From positions 1-64,000 of the forward strand of contig NZ_BAABHB010000003.1 in NCBI RefSeq assembly GCF_039541875.1: DNA of 64,000 bases, read 5' to 3'. This DNA is from Nibrella viscosa (GTDB taxonomy: Bacteria; Bacteroidota; Bacteroidia; Cytophagales; Spirosomataceae). Below the pieces are notes generated by a model, which was not told the origin of the DNA, did not search any database, and was given only the letters and a program-made list of their open reading frames with translations. The position numbers and the translations under genes were made by a program. Below, piece by piece: positions 26,179-33,125 of this stretch (within the stretch, counting starts at the first letter, position 1; every line of letters begins with the position of its first letter).

Positions 26179-27282
26179 TCATGCATTCTGAATATTACTA
26201 TTCATCACCTCCGTCTGCTTCCGGATCGACTCCATGTGGATGATCTTGTAGATCTCTTCTACAAGTTCGGGGTACAGGCCCATTTTCTTGCCTAGTTTGG
26301 CGCGGGTCTCGTGTACTTCTTTCCAGCGGTCGGGCTGAAAAACGGTTACGTTGTTGTCGCGTTTGTATTCGGCCAGTTTCTCGACCTGCGCCATCCGGGC
26401 GGCCAGTACCTCGATCAGTTGGCGGTCGATATTGTCGATTTTCGCCCGAATCTGCTCCATCGCGCCCTGAAACTCCAGGTTCTGCGACTCCACCTGACGA
26501 ATCTGCAGGTGGTCCAGCATTTCGCCGAAAGCGGCCGGCGTCAACTGCTGAGCGGCATCACTCCAGGCTTTGTCCGGGTCGATATGCGACTCCACGATCA
26601 GGCCGTCGTAGTTCAGGTCCATCGCCATCTGCGCCAGTTCCTGCAGGTAGGCCCGCTTGCCGGCCATGTGGCTGGGGTCGCCAATAATGGGCAGTTGCGG
26701 GAACATATCTTTCAGCTCGATGGCCATCTGCCACATCGGCACGTTGCGGTACTTGCTGGTTTCGCCGGTTGAGAAGCCCCGGTGAATAGCCGCCATCCTG
26801 GTAATACCGGCTCCGGCGATACGCTCAAACGCCCCGACCCATAGGGCCAGGTCCGGGTTGACCGGGTTTTTTACCAGCACCGGCACATCTACCCCGCGCA
26901 GGGCGTCGGCAATCTCCTGTACATTGAAGGGGTTAACCGTGGTACGGGCACCCACCCAAAGGATATCTACACCATACTTCAGGGCTAATTCAATATGCTC
27001 CGGCGTGGCTACTTCCACCGCAAACGGCAGGCCTGTTTCGGCTTTGGCCCGCTGAATCCAGGGCAGGGCAGCTTTGCCCATTCCTTCAAAACTACCGGGA
27101 CGGGTGCGGGGTTTCCACACGCCGGCGCGGATGACATGAACGGCGCCCAGCTCTTTCAACTGGCGGGCTGTTTCACAAAGTTGTTCTTCGGTTTCGGCGC
27201 TGCAGGGGCCGGCGATAATCAACGGCTTGCCGTCGGTCTGTATCCACGATTCGAGCGGCTCAACGGCTAATTCTGGCTTCAT
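26179..27282 (-). CDS. Bifunctional DAHP synthase/chorismate mutase
   Basis: The enzyme condenses phosphoenolpyruvate and erythrose-4-phosphate to DAHP, the first step of the shikimate pathway, and its C-terminal domain converts chorismate to prephenate. The 367-residue protein has a type I-beta DAHP synthase domain (about 1-255: IIAGPCSAET, RAGVWKPRTRPGSFEG, VLVKNPVNPDL, GDPSHMAGKR). An AroQ-type chorismate mutase follows (about 270-360: AMEQIRAKIDNIDRQLIEVLAARM). This fusion order is common in Bacteroidota, where the mutase also acts in feedback control. It is transcribed away from the proline dehydrogenase gene from a promoter at 27338. Confidence 0.95.
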   Translation of the reverse strand: MKPELAVEPLESWIQTDGKPLIIAGPCSAETEEQLCETARQLKELGAVHVIRAGVWKPRTRPGSFEGMGKAALPWIQRAKAETGLPFAVEVATPEHIELALKYGVDILWVGARTTVNPFNVQEIADALRGVDVPVLVKNPVNPDLALWVGAFERIAGAGITRMAAIHRGFSTGETSKYRNVPMWQMAIELKDMFPQLPIIGDPSHMAGKRAYLQELAQMAMDLNYDGLIVESHIDPDKAWSDAAQQLTPAAFGEMLDHLQIRQVESQNLEFQGAMEQIRAKIDNIDRQLIEVLAARMAQVEKLAEYKRDNNVTVFQPDRWKEVHETRAKLGKKMGLYPELVEEIYKIIHMESIRKQTEVMNSNIQNA

Positions 27283-27337
27283 GACAAACTCGTATTCAAG
27301 TGATTATTAATACTACGCTACAGGGAACTTTTCAATG

Positions 27338-27345
27338 CAAATTTA
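27338..27345 (-). promoter_or_regulatory. -7 box for the DAHP synthase gene
   Basis: The minus strand reads TAAATTTG, an exact TAnnTTTG match, 55 bases before the start codon. It lies three bases from an oppositely oriented TATATTTG (27349-27356). Confidence 0.5.
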
Positions 27346-27348
27346 TGG

Positions 27349-27356
27349 TATATTTG
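27349..27356 (+). promoter_or_regulatory. -7 box for the proline dehydrogenase gene
   Basis: TATATTTG is an exact TAnnTTTG match about 200 bases before the start at 27555. A second match, TAAGTTTG at 27410-27417, would shorten the leader. I see no clear -33 TTTG at proper spacing for either. Confidence 0.45.
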
Positions 27357-27554
27357 CAGGGAAATCACTGAAATTCAAGCTGATTTCGTTATCTTTTTTT
27401 GCACCTTTATAAGTTTGCTGATTTAGTGCGGGTTAGACCTTTTAACCTTGTTTGTAAAAAAAACGTTTTATATTCGTGCCCGGACATACCGGGCCGGTTA
27501 ATTGGACGTACACCGACACTGATTAGAGAAGCACCGTTACTACGGAGCACCACT

Positions 27555-28778
27555 ATGTCGATTAGAAGTAATCTTATGCCGACAACTGCCCAACGGCTCA
27601 CTGAGGTGAAGCCTGTTTCATTTGAGGACACTTCGATTGCCTTCTCCACCCAGTCTGATTTCAAATTACGGAAAACCTTCTGGTTGTTTGCGTTGATGAA
27701 TAAGGGATGGCTGGTAAATTTAGGCACTTTTTTTATAAAATTTGCATTCAAACTCCACCTCCCTATAAAAAATCTCATTAAAAAGACGATTTTTGAACAA
27801 TTCTGTGGAGGAGAAACCATCCGTGATTGCGAAAATACTATTCAGCAATTGCATAGTGCCCACATTGGTACTATCCTGGATTATTCGGTAGAAGGAGAAG
27901 ACAGCGAAACCTGCTTTGACGAGACGGCCCTGGAAATCCTGCGCACCATCGAACGCGCCCATGAATCAACCGATATTCCGTTCTCGGTTTTCAAAGTGAC
28001 TGGCCTGGGTTCTACTGAAATCCTGGAAGCGGTGCAAAACGGCGATCCGCTCACCCACGAGCAGCAAGCCGCTTTTGAGCGCATCCGGCAGCGGGTCGAC
28101 TCTCTCTGCCGCCGGGCGTACGAACGGAATGTCAAGATTTTTATCGACGCCGAGGAAAGCTGGATTCAGGATACGATTGATGCCCTGGCGTATGCGATGA
28201 TGGACCGGTACAACCACGAACGATGCGTGGTTTACAATACCTACCAGTTTTACCGCTGGGAGACGCTGGATAAGCTGACAAAAGAAACCGAAAGAGCTCG
28301 TCAGAAAGGGTATTTTCTCGGAGCCAAACTGGTCCGGGGGGCTTATCTGGAAAAAGAACGCATCCGGGCGCACGAGGAAGAGTATCAGGATCCGATCCAT
28401 GCAACCAAGGAAGATACCGACCGCGATTTTAATGCCGCTGTCGATTTTTGCCTGGATAACCGCGACACCATTTCGATTTGCCTCGGTACCCACAACGAAT
28501 ACAGTTGCCATTATTGCATTGAGCACATGAAGCAGAAAGGGATTGCGGCCAATGACCCGCATATCTGGTTTGCCCAACTGCTCGGTATGAGCGACAATAT
28601 CTCGTATAACCTGGCCAATGCCGGGTATAACGTAGCTAAATACGTACCCTACGGGCCGGTCGAAGCCGTGATGCCCTACCTGTTCCGGCGTGCCGAAGAA
28701 AACAAATCAATTGCCGGACAGAGCAGCCGGGAGTTCTCCCTGGTGAAGAAAGAGCTGGCCCGGCGCAGAGGCTGCTAA
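27555..28778 (+). CDS. Proline dehydrogenase family protein
   Basis: The enzyme oxidises L-proline to pyrroline-5-carboxylate using FAD and passes electrons to quinone. The 407-residue protein has the ProDH beta/alpha barrel motifs: VFKVTGLGS, NVKIFIDAEESWIQDTID, YNTYQFYRWETLDKL, FLGAKLVRGAYLEKER, CLGTHNEYS, and the C-terminal YVPYGPVEAVMPYLFRRAEEN. The last matches the RxxxRR substrate-carboxylate region of the family. No P5C dehydrogenase is fused or adjacent, so the second step must be encoded elsewhere. I chose ATG 27555; ATG 27576 is also possible. The long upstream frame from 27399 is AT-rich leader. Confidence 0.92.
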   Translation: MSIRSNLMPTTAQRLTEVKPVSFEDTSIAFSTQSDFKLRKTFWLFALMNKGWLVNLGTFFIKFAFKLHLPIKNLIKKTIFEQFCGGETIRDCENTIQQLHSAHIGTILDYSVEGEDSETCFDETALEILRTIERAHESTDIPFSVFKVTGLGSTEILEAVQNGDPLTHEQQAAFERIRQRVDSLCRRAYERNVKIFIDAEESWIQDTIDALAYAMMDRYNHERCVVYNTYQFYRWETLDKLTKETERARQKGYFLGAKLVRGAYLEKERIRAHEEEYQDPIHATKEDTDRDFNAAVDFCLDNRDTISICLGTHNEYSCHYCIEHMKQKGIAANDPHIWFAQLLGMSDNISYNLANAGYNVAKYVPYGPVEAVMPYLFRRAEENKSIAGQSSREFSLVKKELARRRGC

Positions 28779-28848
28779 CGTACGTCCGGCCGGCCGGAAC
28801 GCCCACAGGCGAAGAAACGCAGGAAAATCGGCAACCGAAACCAAACGG

Positions 28849-28880
28849 CTCCGGCAGAATTGCCGGAGTTCCGTATTTTT
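28849..28880 (+). terminator. Hairpin terminator after the proline dehydrogenase gene
   Basis: CTCCGGCA (28849-28856) pairs with TGCCGGAG (28861-28868), followed by TTCCGTATTTTT. The T-tract is interrupted. The hairpin ends 18 bases before the lspA start and has nearly the same stem as the terminator after lspA. Confidence 0.6.
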
Positions 28881-28885
28881 ACAAG

Positions 28886-29743
28886 ATGATTCACAAAAGC
28901 CCATTAAAGTTCTTTTTGTTCAGTCTGGCTCTGATCGCCCTGGATCAGGCGGTAAAACTCCTGGTTCACTTCAACATGGAGCCCGGCTTTCCGGGTCAGA
29001 TTAAACTCATCGGTGACTGGTTTAAACTCCATTATGTGCTGAACCCCGGTATGGCCTTTGGGATGCAGCTCGGCCACGAATACGGCAAACTGCTGCTGAG
29101 CGTGTTCCGGCTGGTGGCAATGGCCGGTATCGGCTGGTACCTGATCTACCTGGCCCGGCGGGGGGCACCCGATGGGCTGCTGTGGGCAATGGCTATGATC
29201 CTGGCCGGGGCCGTCGGGAACGTCATCGACAGTACGTTCTACGGTGTGCTGCTGGGGAACTCACCATACGGCTCACCCACACCCTGGTTTCACGGGCAGG
29301 TAATCGACATGGTTTTTATCGATGTCTGGGAGGGCTTTATTCCGGACTGGGTGCCGGTCTGGGGTGGTCAGTACTACTCAACGCCTATCTTTAACATTGC
29401 CGACGCCTGCATTTTTGTCGGCGTTTGTATGATCCTGTTCTTCCAGCGTCGCTTCTTTGGCGAGCATACCGACGAGGAGGGTATGCTGCCGCATGGGGAG
29501 CTTCATCCGGAAGAAGTAGACATTGTACCGGCAGCCGAACTGGAGAGTACCCACCATGCTCACCATCATGAAGAGCATACGCTAAGCGCCCATCAGGAGG
29601 TGCCCGTGGCTGAAGCGGATAATACTGTTGAGGAGATACAAAACGAAACCGGGATAGTTCCGGCCGAGCCGGCTGATCCGGAGCCGTTTTCGCCCGAGCC
29701 GGAGGGGCCGGTTGACCGGCGAAAAGATCCGACAGACCAATAA
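28886..29743 (+). CDS. lspA: Lipoprotein signal peptidase LspA with acidic, His-rich tail
   Basis: LspA removes the signal peptide of diacylglyceryl-modified prolipoproteins at the inner membrane. The first 190 residues hold the four-helix family core with LNPGMAFGM, GAVGNVIDS, QVIDMVFID and FNIADACIFVG; the catalytic aspartates should be Asp141 and Asp173. The loop between GNVIDS and QVIDM is longer than in proteobacteria, as is usual in Bacteroidota. Residues 193-285 form an extra tail, strongly acidic with a His cluster (HHAHHHEEH) and Pro/Glu repeats. The tail is predicted disordered and cytoplasmic, with unknown role. The window encodes many lipoproteins that depend on this enzyme. Confidence 0.95.
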   Translation: MIHKSPLKFFLFSLALIALDQAVKLLVHFNMEPGFPGQIKLIGDWFKLHYVLNPGMAFGMQLGHEYGKLLLSVFRLVAMAGIGWYLIYLARRGAPDGLLWAMAMILAGAVGNVIDSTFYGVLLGNSPYGSPTPWFHGQVIDMVFIDVWEGFIPDWVPVWGGQYYSTPIFNIADACIFVGVCMILFFQRRFFGEHTDEEGMLPHGELHPEEVDIVPAAELESTHHAHHHEEHTLSAHQEVPVAEADNTVEEIQNETGIVPAEPADPEPFSPEPEGPVDRRKDPTDQ

Positions 29744-29775
29744 CAAAAGCTCCGGCAGCAACGCCGGAGCTTTTG
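29744..29775. terminator. Bidirectional terminator between lspA and the secreted Ig-like gene
   Basis: CAAAAGCTCCGGC (29744-29756) pairs perfectly with GCCGGAGCTTTTG (29763-29775). The A-rich and T-rich flanks allow termination in both directions, fitting the convergent genes on either side. Confidence 0.88.
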
Positions 29776-29816
29776 TTTGTGTGCCGATGGGGGCGCTAAG
29801 CGCTGATTTGCTCCGA

Positions 29817-31421
29817 CTACTTCCGCAAGCCGACCGAAGCGGTTTCTTCCAGGGGCGCAAAGTCTTTAAACGTCCGTTTCAGGGCCTTATCGGTCGCTTC
29901 TTTCTTGTTCTGCCAATTGGCATCCAGCTCCAGCGCAACCAGACCGCTCAGGCTCATAGAGGCCCGGAAATCATCCAGCTTTTTGACAAAATCCGGCGAC
30001 CGGCGGGCCGCCTTCAAGGCAAACTCGCGGGCAAAGACATCGCCCTTGTTCTGCAGCTCGCTTTTCTTGTTCATCACGTAGTTGAAGCGATCCAGCAGGT
30101 CTTTCATCGATTTGCCGATTACCTCGGTTGCCTCCAGGGTGCCCATGGTCATTACGGCCGTGCCACCGATGGCCGAGATCAGCCGCTGGTTCTGCTGCGC
30201 CGTTTGCGTTGCCCTGATCGAGGTAATAGCCGGGGTTACGCCGGTAATGGCACCGAGCGAGGCATTGGCCACCGACCGGCCCCGCTTGCCCTTTTTGGCT
30301 TTACGGTAGCCTTTTTTCAGTTCTTCTTCCTTATCCTGCAGTTGCTCCAGCAGATTCCAGGCACTCACCAGCGCCTGCCGGTACTGCGTGTAGTAATAAC
30401 GGTCTTTCTCAGCTTCGTTAATGGTATTTACAACCGTAAAAGAAACCTTCTTCTCTTCCCGGTTCTGCGACTTATCCAGCGCAAAGAAGGTGAGCTGCAC
30501 CCGCAGCGAATCATACGGATCTTTTACAAAATCGTAGCCGGGCGTCCAGATAAATTCGTACTGGTTATTGGTATTCCGCACCAGCGCACTTTTAGGCACC
30601 TGCTGGTTATCAGCCAAAAAATCAAAGGTCGTAATATCATCGTCGCCGTTCTGGTCCGACAGGTAGAACTTCAGGTTGACCGACGCATTTTCCTTCAGTC
30701 GGTAATGCGTTTCTTTGGGCACAACGGCAATTTCGGGAGCCAGGTCAATCTGCGTTACCTCTACTTTCAGCCGGCCCCTGGTGCGGCTTTTGGCCGGCTG
30801 GTCTTCTGCCCAGAACTCGATATACATGGGCTTGTTTTTAAGCTGATTGAACTGGTTTAGCGAAAGTGTCCAGGTCAGCTCACCCTGCGCCGACAGTTTG
30901 CTGCCCTCGGGCATCTGGTCGGCAATGGGTATGAACACAATAGGATCGTTGTCTTCGTCGCGCACCACGGTCGGGTCCAGCTTATAGACGTTCTGCGTCC
31001 GGTAGCGCACGTAGAAGGGCCGCAACTCCCCAATGGTGGGTGGGCGGTTAACGTGCGTTACCCGGAAGTTGACCGTTTGTGTCACGGCATCGCCCCGGTT
31101 GTTGCGTACCTCAAAAATCACCGGAATGGTTTTAGCCGTTTCGGTGCGGTCGACCAGATCATAATCCGGAGTCCAGCTAAACTGCCCCAGCGAGTCGCAC
31201 TGCATACCGTCCAGTTTCCCCTGAGCAATCGAGAAAAAAAGGCTGTCGGCCGGTGCGCCGGTCGCTTTAAGGTCAACGTGGAGCCGCTGACCTTCGGCAA
31301 CGGTATTCCAGCCACGCTGCTGCGGCAAAATCAGTTGTAAGGGTTTGCTATCCTGTGCGTAGCTGGTAAAGGAGGTTAAGAAAAGGCTTAGACCCAGTAG
31401 TGTCTTTAGGTGTTGATACAT
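29817..31421 (-). CDS. Secreted protein with Ig/cadherin-like repeats
   Basis: This 534-residue protein has a signal peptide (MYQHLKTLLGLSLFLTSFTSYAQ) and three beta-sandwich-like segments of about 100 residues. They are marked by repeats of D-x-x-G-x-[FL]-x-W-T (CDSLGQFSWTPDYDL, SAQGELTWTLS, QYEFIWTPGYDF) and by linkers of the type VNRPPTI. These match putative Ig/cadherin-like domains of surface proteins. Residues about 370-534 are helical, with a lysine-rich patch and a glycine/alanine-rich hydrophobic stretch (about 405-440). I do not recognise the C-terminal part; there is no T9SS sorting signal. It has its own promoter (31458). Confidence 0.75.
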   Translation of the reverse strand: MYQHLKTLLGLSLFLTSFTSYAQDSKPLQLILPQQRGWNTVAEGQRLHVDLKATGAPADSLFFSIAQGKLDGMQCDSLGQFSWTPDYDLVDRTETAKTIPVIFEVRNNRGDAVTQTVNFRVTHVNRPPTIGELRPFYVRYRTQNVYKLDPTVVRDEDNDPIVFIPIADQMPEGSKLSAQGELTWTLSLNQFNQLKNKPMYIEFWAEDQPAKSRTRGRLKVEVTQIDLAPEIAVVPKETHYRLKENASVNLKFYLSDQNGDDDITTFDFLADNQQVPKSALVRNTNNQYEFIWTPGYDFVKDPYDSLRVQLTFFALDKSQNREEKKVSFTVVNTINEAEKDRYYYTQYRQALVSAWNLLEQLQDKEEELKKGYRKAKKGKRGRSVANASLGAITGVTPAITSIRATQTAQQNQRLISAIGGTAVMTMGTLEATEVIGKSMKDLLDRFNYVMNKKSELQNKGDVFAREFALKAARRSPDFVKKLDDFRASMSLSGLVALELDANWQNKKEATDKALKRTFKDFAPLEETASVGLRK

Positions 31422-31457
31422 ATCGGGTAAGTCAAACCAATGGTTTCAATGTAAACG

Positions 31458-31465
31458 CAAAAGTA
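31458..31465 (-). promoter_or_regulatory. -7 box for the secreted Ig-like gene
   Basis: The minus strand reads TACTTTTG, a TAnnTTTG match 37 bases before the start codon at 31421. It lies downstream of the ompH terminator, so the gene is probably transcribed independently. Confidence 0.5.
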
Positions 31466-31599
31466 ACGTTTAGATTTTACGGACTGGCAGTGAATATGAT
31501 ACTTTAAAGTTTTTCTAAGGAAAAAGTAACCTTTTGTTGCACTTTTCTTACTCCATATAGTAACTGTACCCTATGCTGGGGTTTTTGCGGGTAAACAAC

Positions 31600-31633
31600 A
31601 AAAAATGCCAACCGGTTTCGGCTGGCATTTTTT
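31600..31633. terminator. Terminator after the bamA-ompH block
   Basis: AAAAAATGCCA (31600-31610) pairs with TGGCATTTTTT (31623-31633). On the minus strand it lies 17 bases past the last ompH stop codon and ends the uppS-bamA-ompH-ompH run. Confidence 0.88.
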
Positions 31634-31650
31634 GATACCCCGGGTGCTGA

Positions 31651-32328
31651 TTACTTTTTCTTCGGTGCCGTATTGGCCGGTGTAGTGGCCGGACGGGTAG
31701 CGGCCGGCGTGGTTGTCGGCGACGCCGTAGTTGCCGAGGCATTTTGCGGCTGCGGAGTTACCCCCATTTTCTTCAGGACTAGTTCGGTTACATCGCCTTC
31801 TTTCGGCGCGAAGAGCAGGATCGGGGTAGTACCGGCACCAGCATCGATGTTGAAAATGTATGTAAACCCATTCTCTTTCGCTACCGCGTCGATGTTGGTC
31901 TGGATTTTCTGGACCACCGGATTTACCAACTGCTGGTATTTGGCCTGTAGTTGCGACTCAGCGTTACGCTGAAACTCCTGAATGCGGGTTTGCAGGCCCT
32001 GCAGTTCCTTCTCCCGATCGGCCCGGATTACATCCGACATCTGAGCCGCGCCTTTTTCGTAGCTGGCCAGTTTGTCTTCAAATTCCTTCATCAGGCGCTT
32101 CATCTCGTTTTCAGACTGGGTGCGCTGAATGGTCAACTGATTGGAGATTTCCTTGCTTTCCGAAGTCTGCGACAGAATATAATCAATATTGGTATAGCCC
32201 AGCTTCAGCGGTCCTGCAGCGGTTGTTGAGGATTCTGCCGGGTTTACCGGATTTTGAGCTTGTGCCTGTGCGCTCAGACCACCCATCATAAGGGCTGCAA
32301 CGAACGCCATGACCAGATTTTTCTTCAT
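31651..32328 (-). CDS. OmpH/Skp-family periplasmic chaperone (second copy)
   Basis: This 225-residue protein has a signal peptide (ending AQAQAQ) and the OmpH/Skp form: KLGYTNIDYILSQTSESKEI, a long coiled coil (about 60-150), and a return strand (GFTYIFNIDAGAGTTPILLF). The tail is Thr/Ala/Pro-rich with a basic end. Skp-type chaperones hold unfolded outer-membrane proteins during transit to BamA. It is the last gene of the block, 16 bases after the other ompH copy. The paired copies are typical of Bacteroidota. Confidence 0.92.
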   Translation of the reverse strand: MKKNLVMAFVAALMMGGLSAQAQAQNPVNPAESSTTAAGPLKLGYTNIDYILSQTSESKEISNQLTIQRTQSENEMKRLMKEFEDKLASYEKGAAQMSDVIRADREKELQGLQTRIQEFQRNAESQLQAKYQQLVNPVVQKIQTNIDAVAKENGFTYIFNIDAGAGTTPILLFAPKEGDVTELVLKKMGVTPQPQNASATTASPTTTPAATRPATTPANTAPKKK

Positions 32329-32344
32329 TCGGTTTTGTAATTTA

Positions 32345-32971
32345 CTATTTTGGTTTTGTGGTTATTCTGTTTGATGCATTCCCCGGACTGGTTCCGGTAC
32401 CGCTGGAGGGCTGATTCACCGTGCCGGCGGCTGTAGTTCGATTAGCTTTGTTGTCAGTCTCCAACCCCAGTTCTTCCATCACGTAGTCGGTATAATCATG
32501 CCGGGGGTTGGTGTACAACATGACAAAATCGCTGGCCTTGTCAAACACAAAATCGAGCTTTTTCTGGGCCGCCACTTTTTCGATGGCTCGGTTAACTAAC
32601 TCCATTGGTCCCTTCATGAGTTCCTTTTTCTTCTGAAAAAGAAGGCCTTCGTACCCGAAAACCTTGTTGTTGTACGCCCGGGCTTCCTGTTCCTTCTCGC
32701 TGATGATGCGCTGGCGTTCCCGCTTCATGTCTTCGGTCAGCAGGATTTCTTCGGCCTGGTACGCCTTGTGCAGTTTGTCTATTTCCAGGTATTTATCCTG
32801 AATATCCTTCGACCACTTCTCGGTAAACTTGTCAACCTCAGTCAGCGCCTTCTGGTAGTCCGGCATCTTACTGAAGATAAATTCTGTATCGACATACCCG
32901 AATTTCTGGGCCTGCGCCGGGTCTGCCAGCCAAACGGAGAGCAAAATTAGAAAAACCAATCCTCTTTTCAT
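32345..32971 (-). CDS. OmpH/Skp-family periplasmic chaperone (first copy)
   Basis: This 208-residue protein has a signal peptide (MKRGLVFLILLSVWLADPAQAQ) and then KFGYVDTEFIFSKMPDYQKAL, a coiled coil (about 45-125) and KKLDFVFDKASDFVMLYTNP, the Skp fold. It ends in a low-complexity Ser/Thr/Gly/Asn tail. I chose ATG 32971 because it begins the signal peptide; a longer frame from 33049 adds 26 residues that break it. It lies 154 bases downstream of bamA. Confidence 0.92.
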   Translation of the reverse strand: MKRGLVFLILLSVWLADPAQAQKFGYVDTEFIFSKMPDYQKALTEVDKFTEKWSKDIQDKYLEIDKLHKAYQAEEILLTEDMKRERQRIISEKEQEARAYNNKVFGYEGLLFQKKKELMKGPMELVNRAIEKVAAQKKLDFVFDKASDFVMLYTNPRHDYTDYVMEELGLETDNKANRTTAAGTVNQPSSGTGTSPGNASNRITTKPK

Positions 32972-33125
32972 GCGATCACTAAGTATTTTTTGGCAGCACC
33001 CGTATGTATAACGATTTGATAAACAGTTTGATTCCCGGCGGCATCTCAACCATTAGACACGGTATGCCTGCTGAGGTTTAATGCCTTATCTGGTTTTCAA
33101 TGCTAACGTTATACGGCCGGTTTTC

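Noticed and set aside
27399..27554. Upstream extension of the proline dehydrogenase frame
   Set aside because: AT-rich leader containing -7 boxes; translated part is unlike the family.
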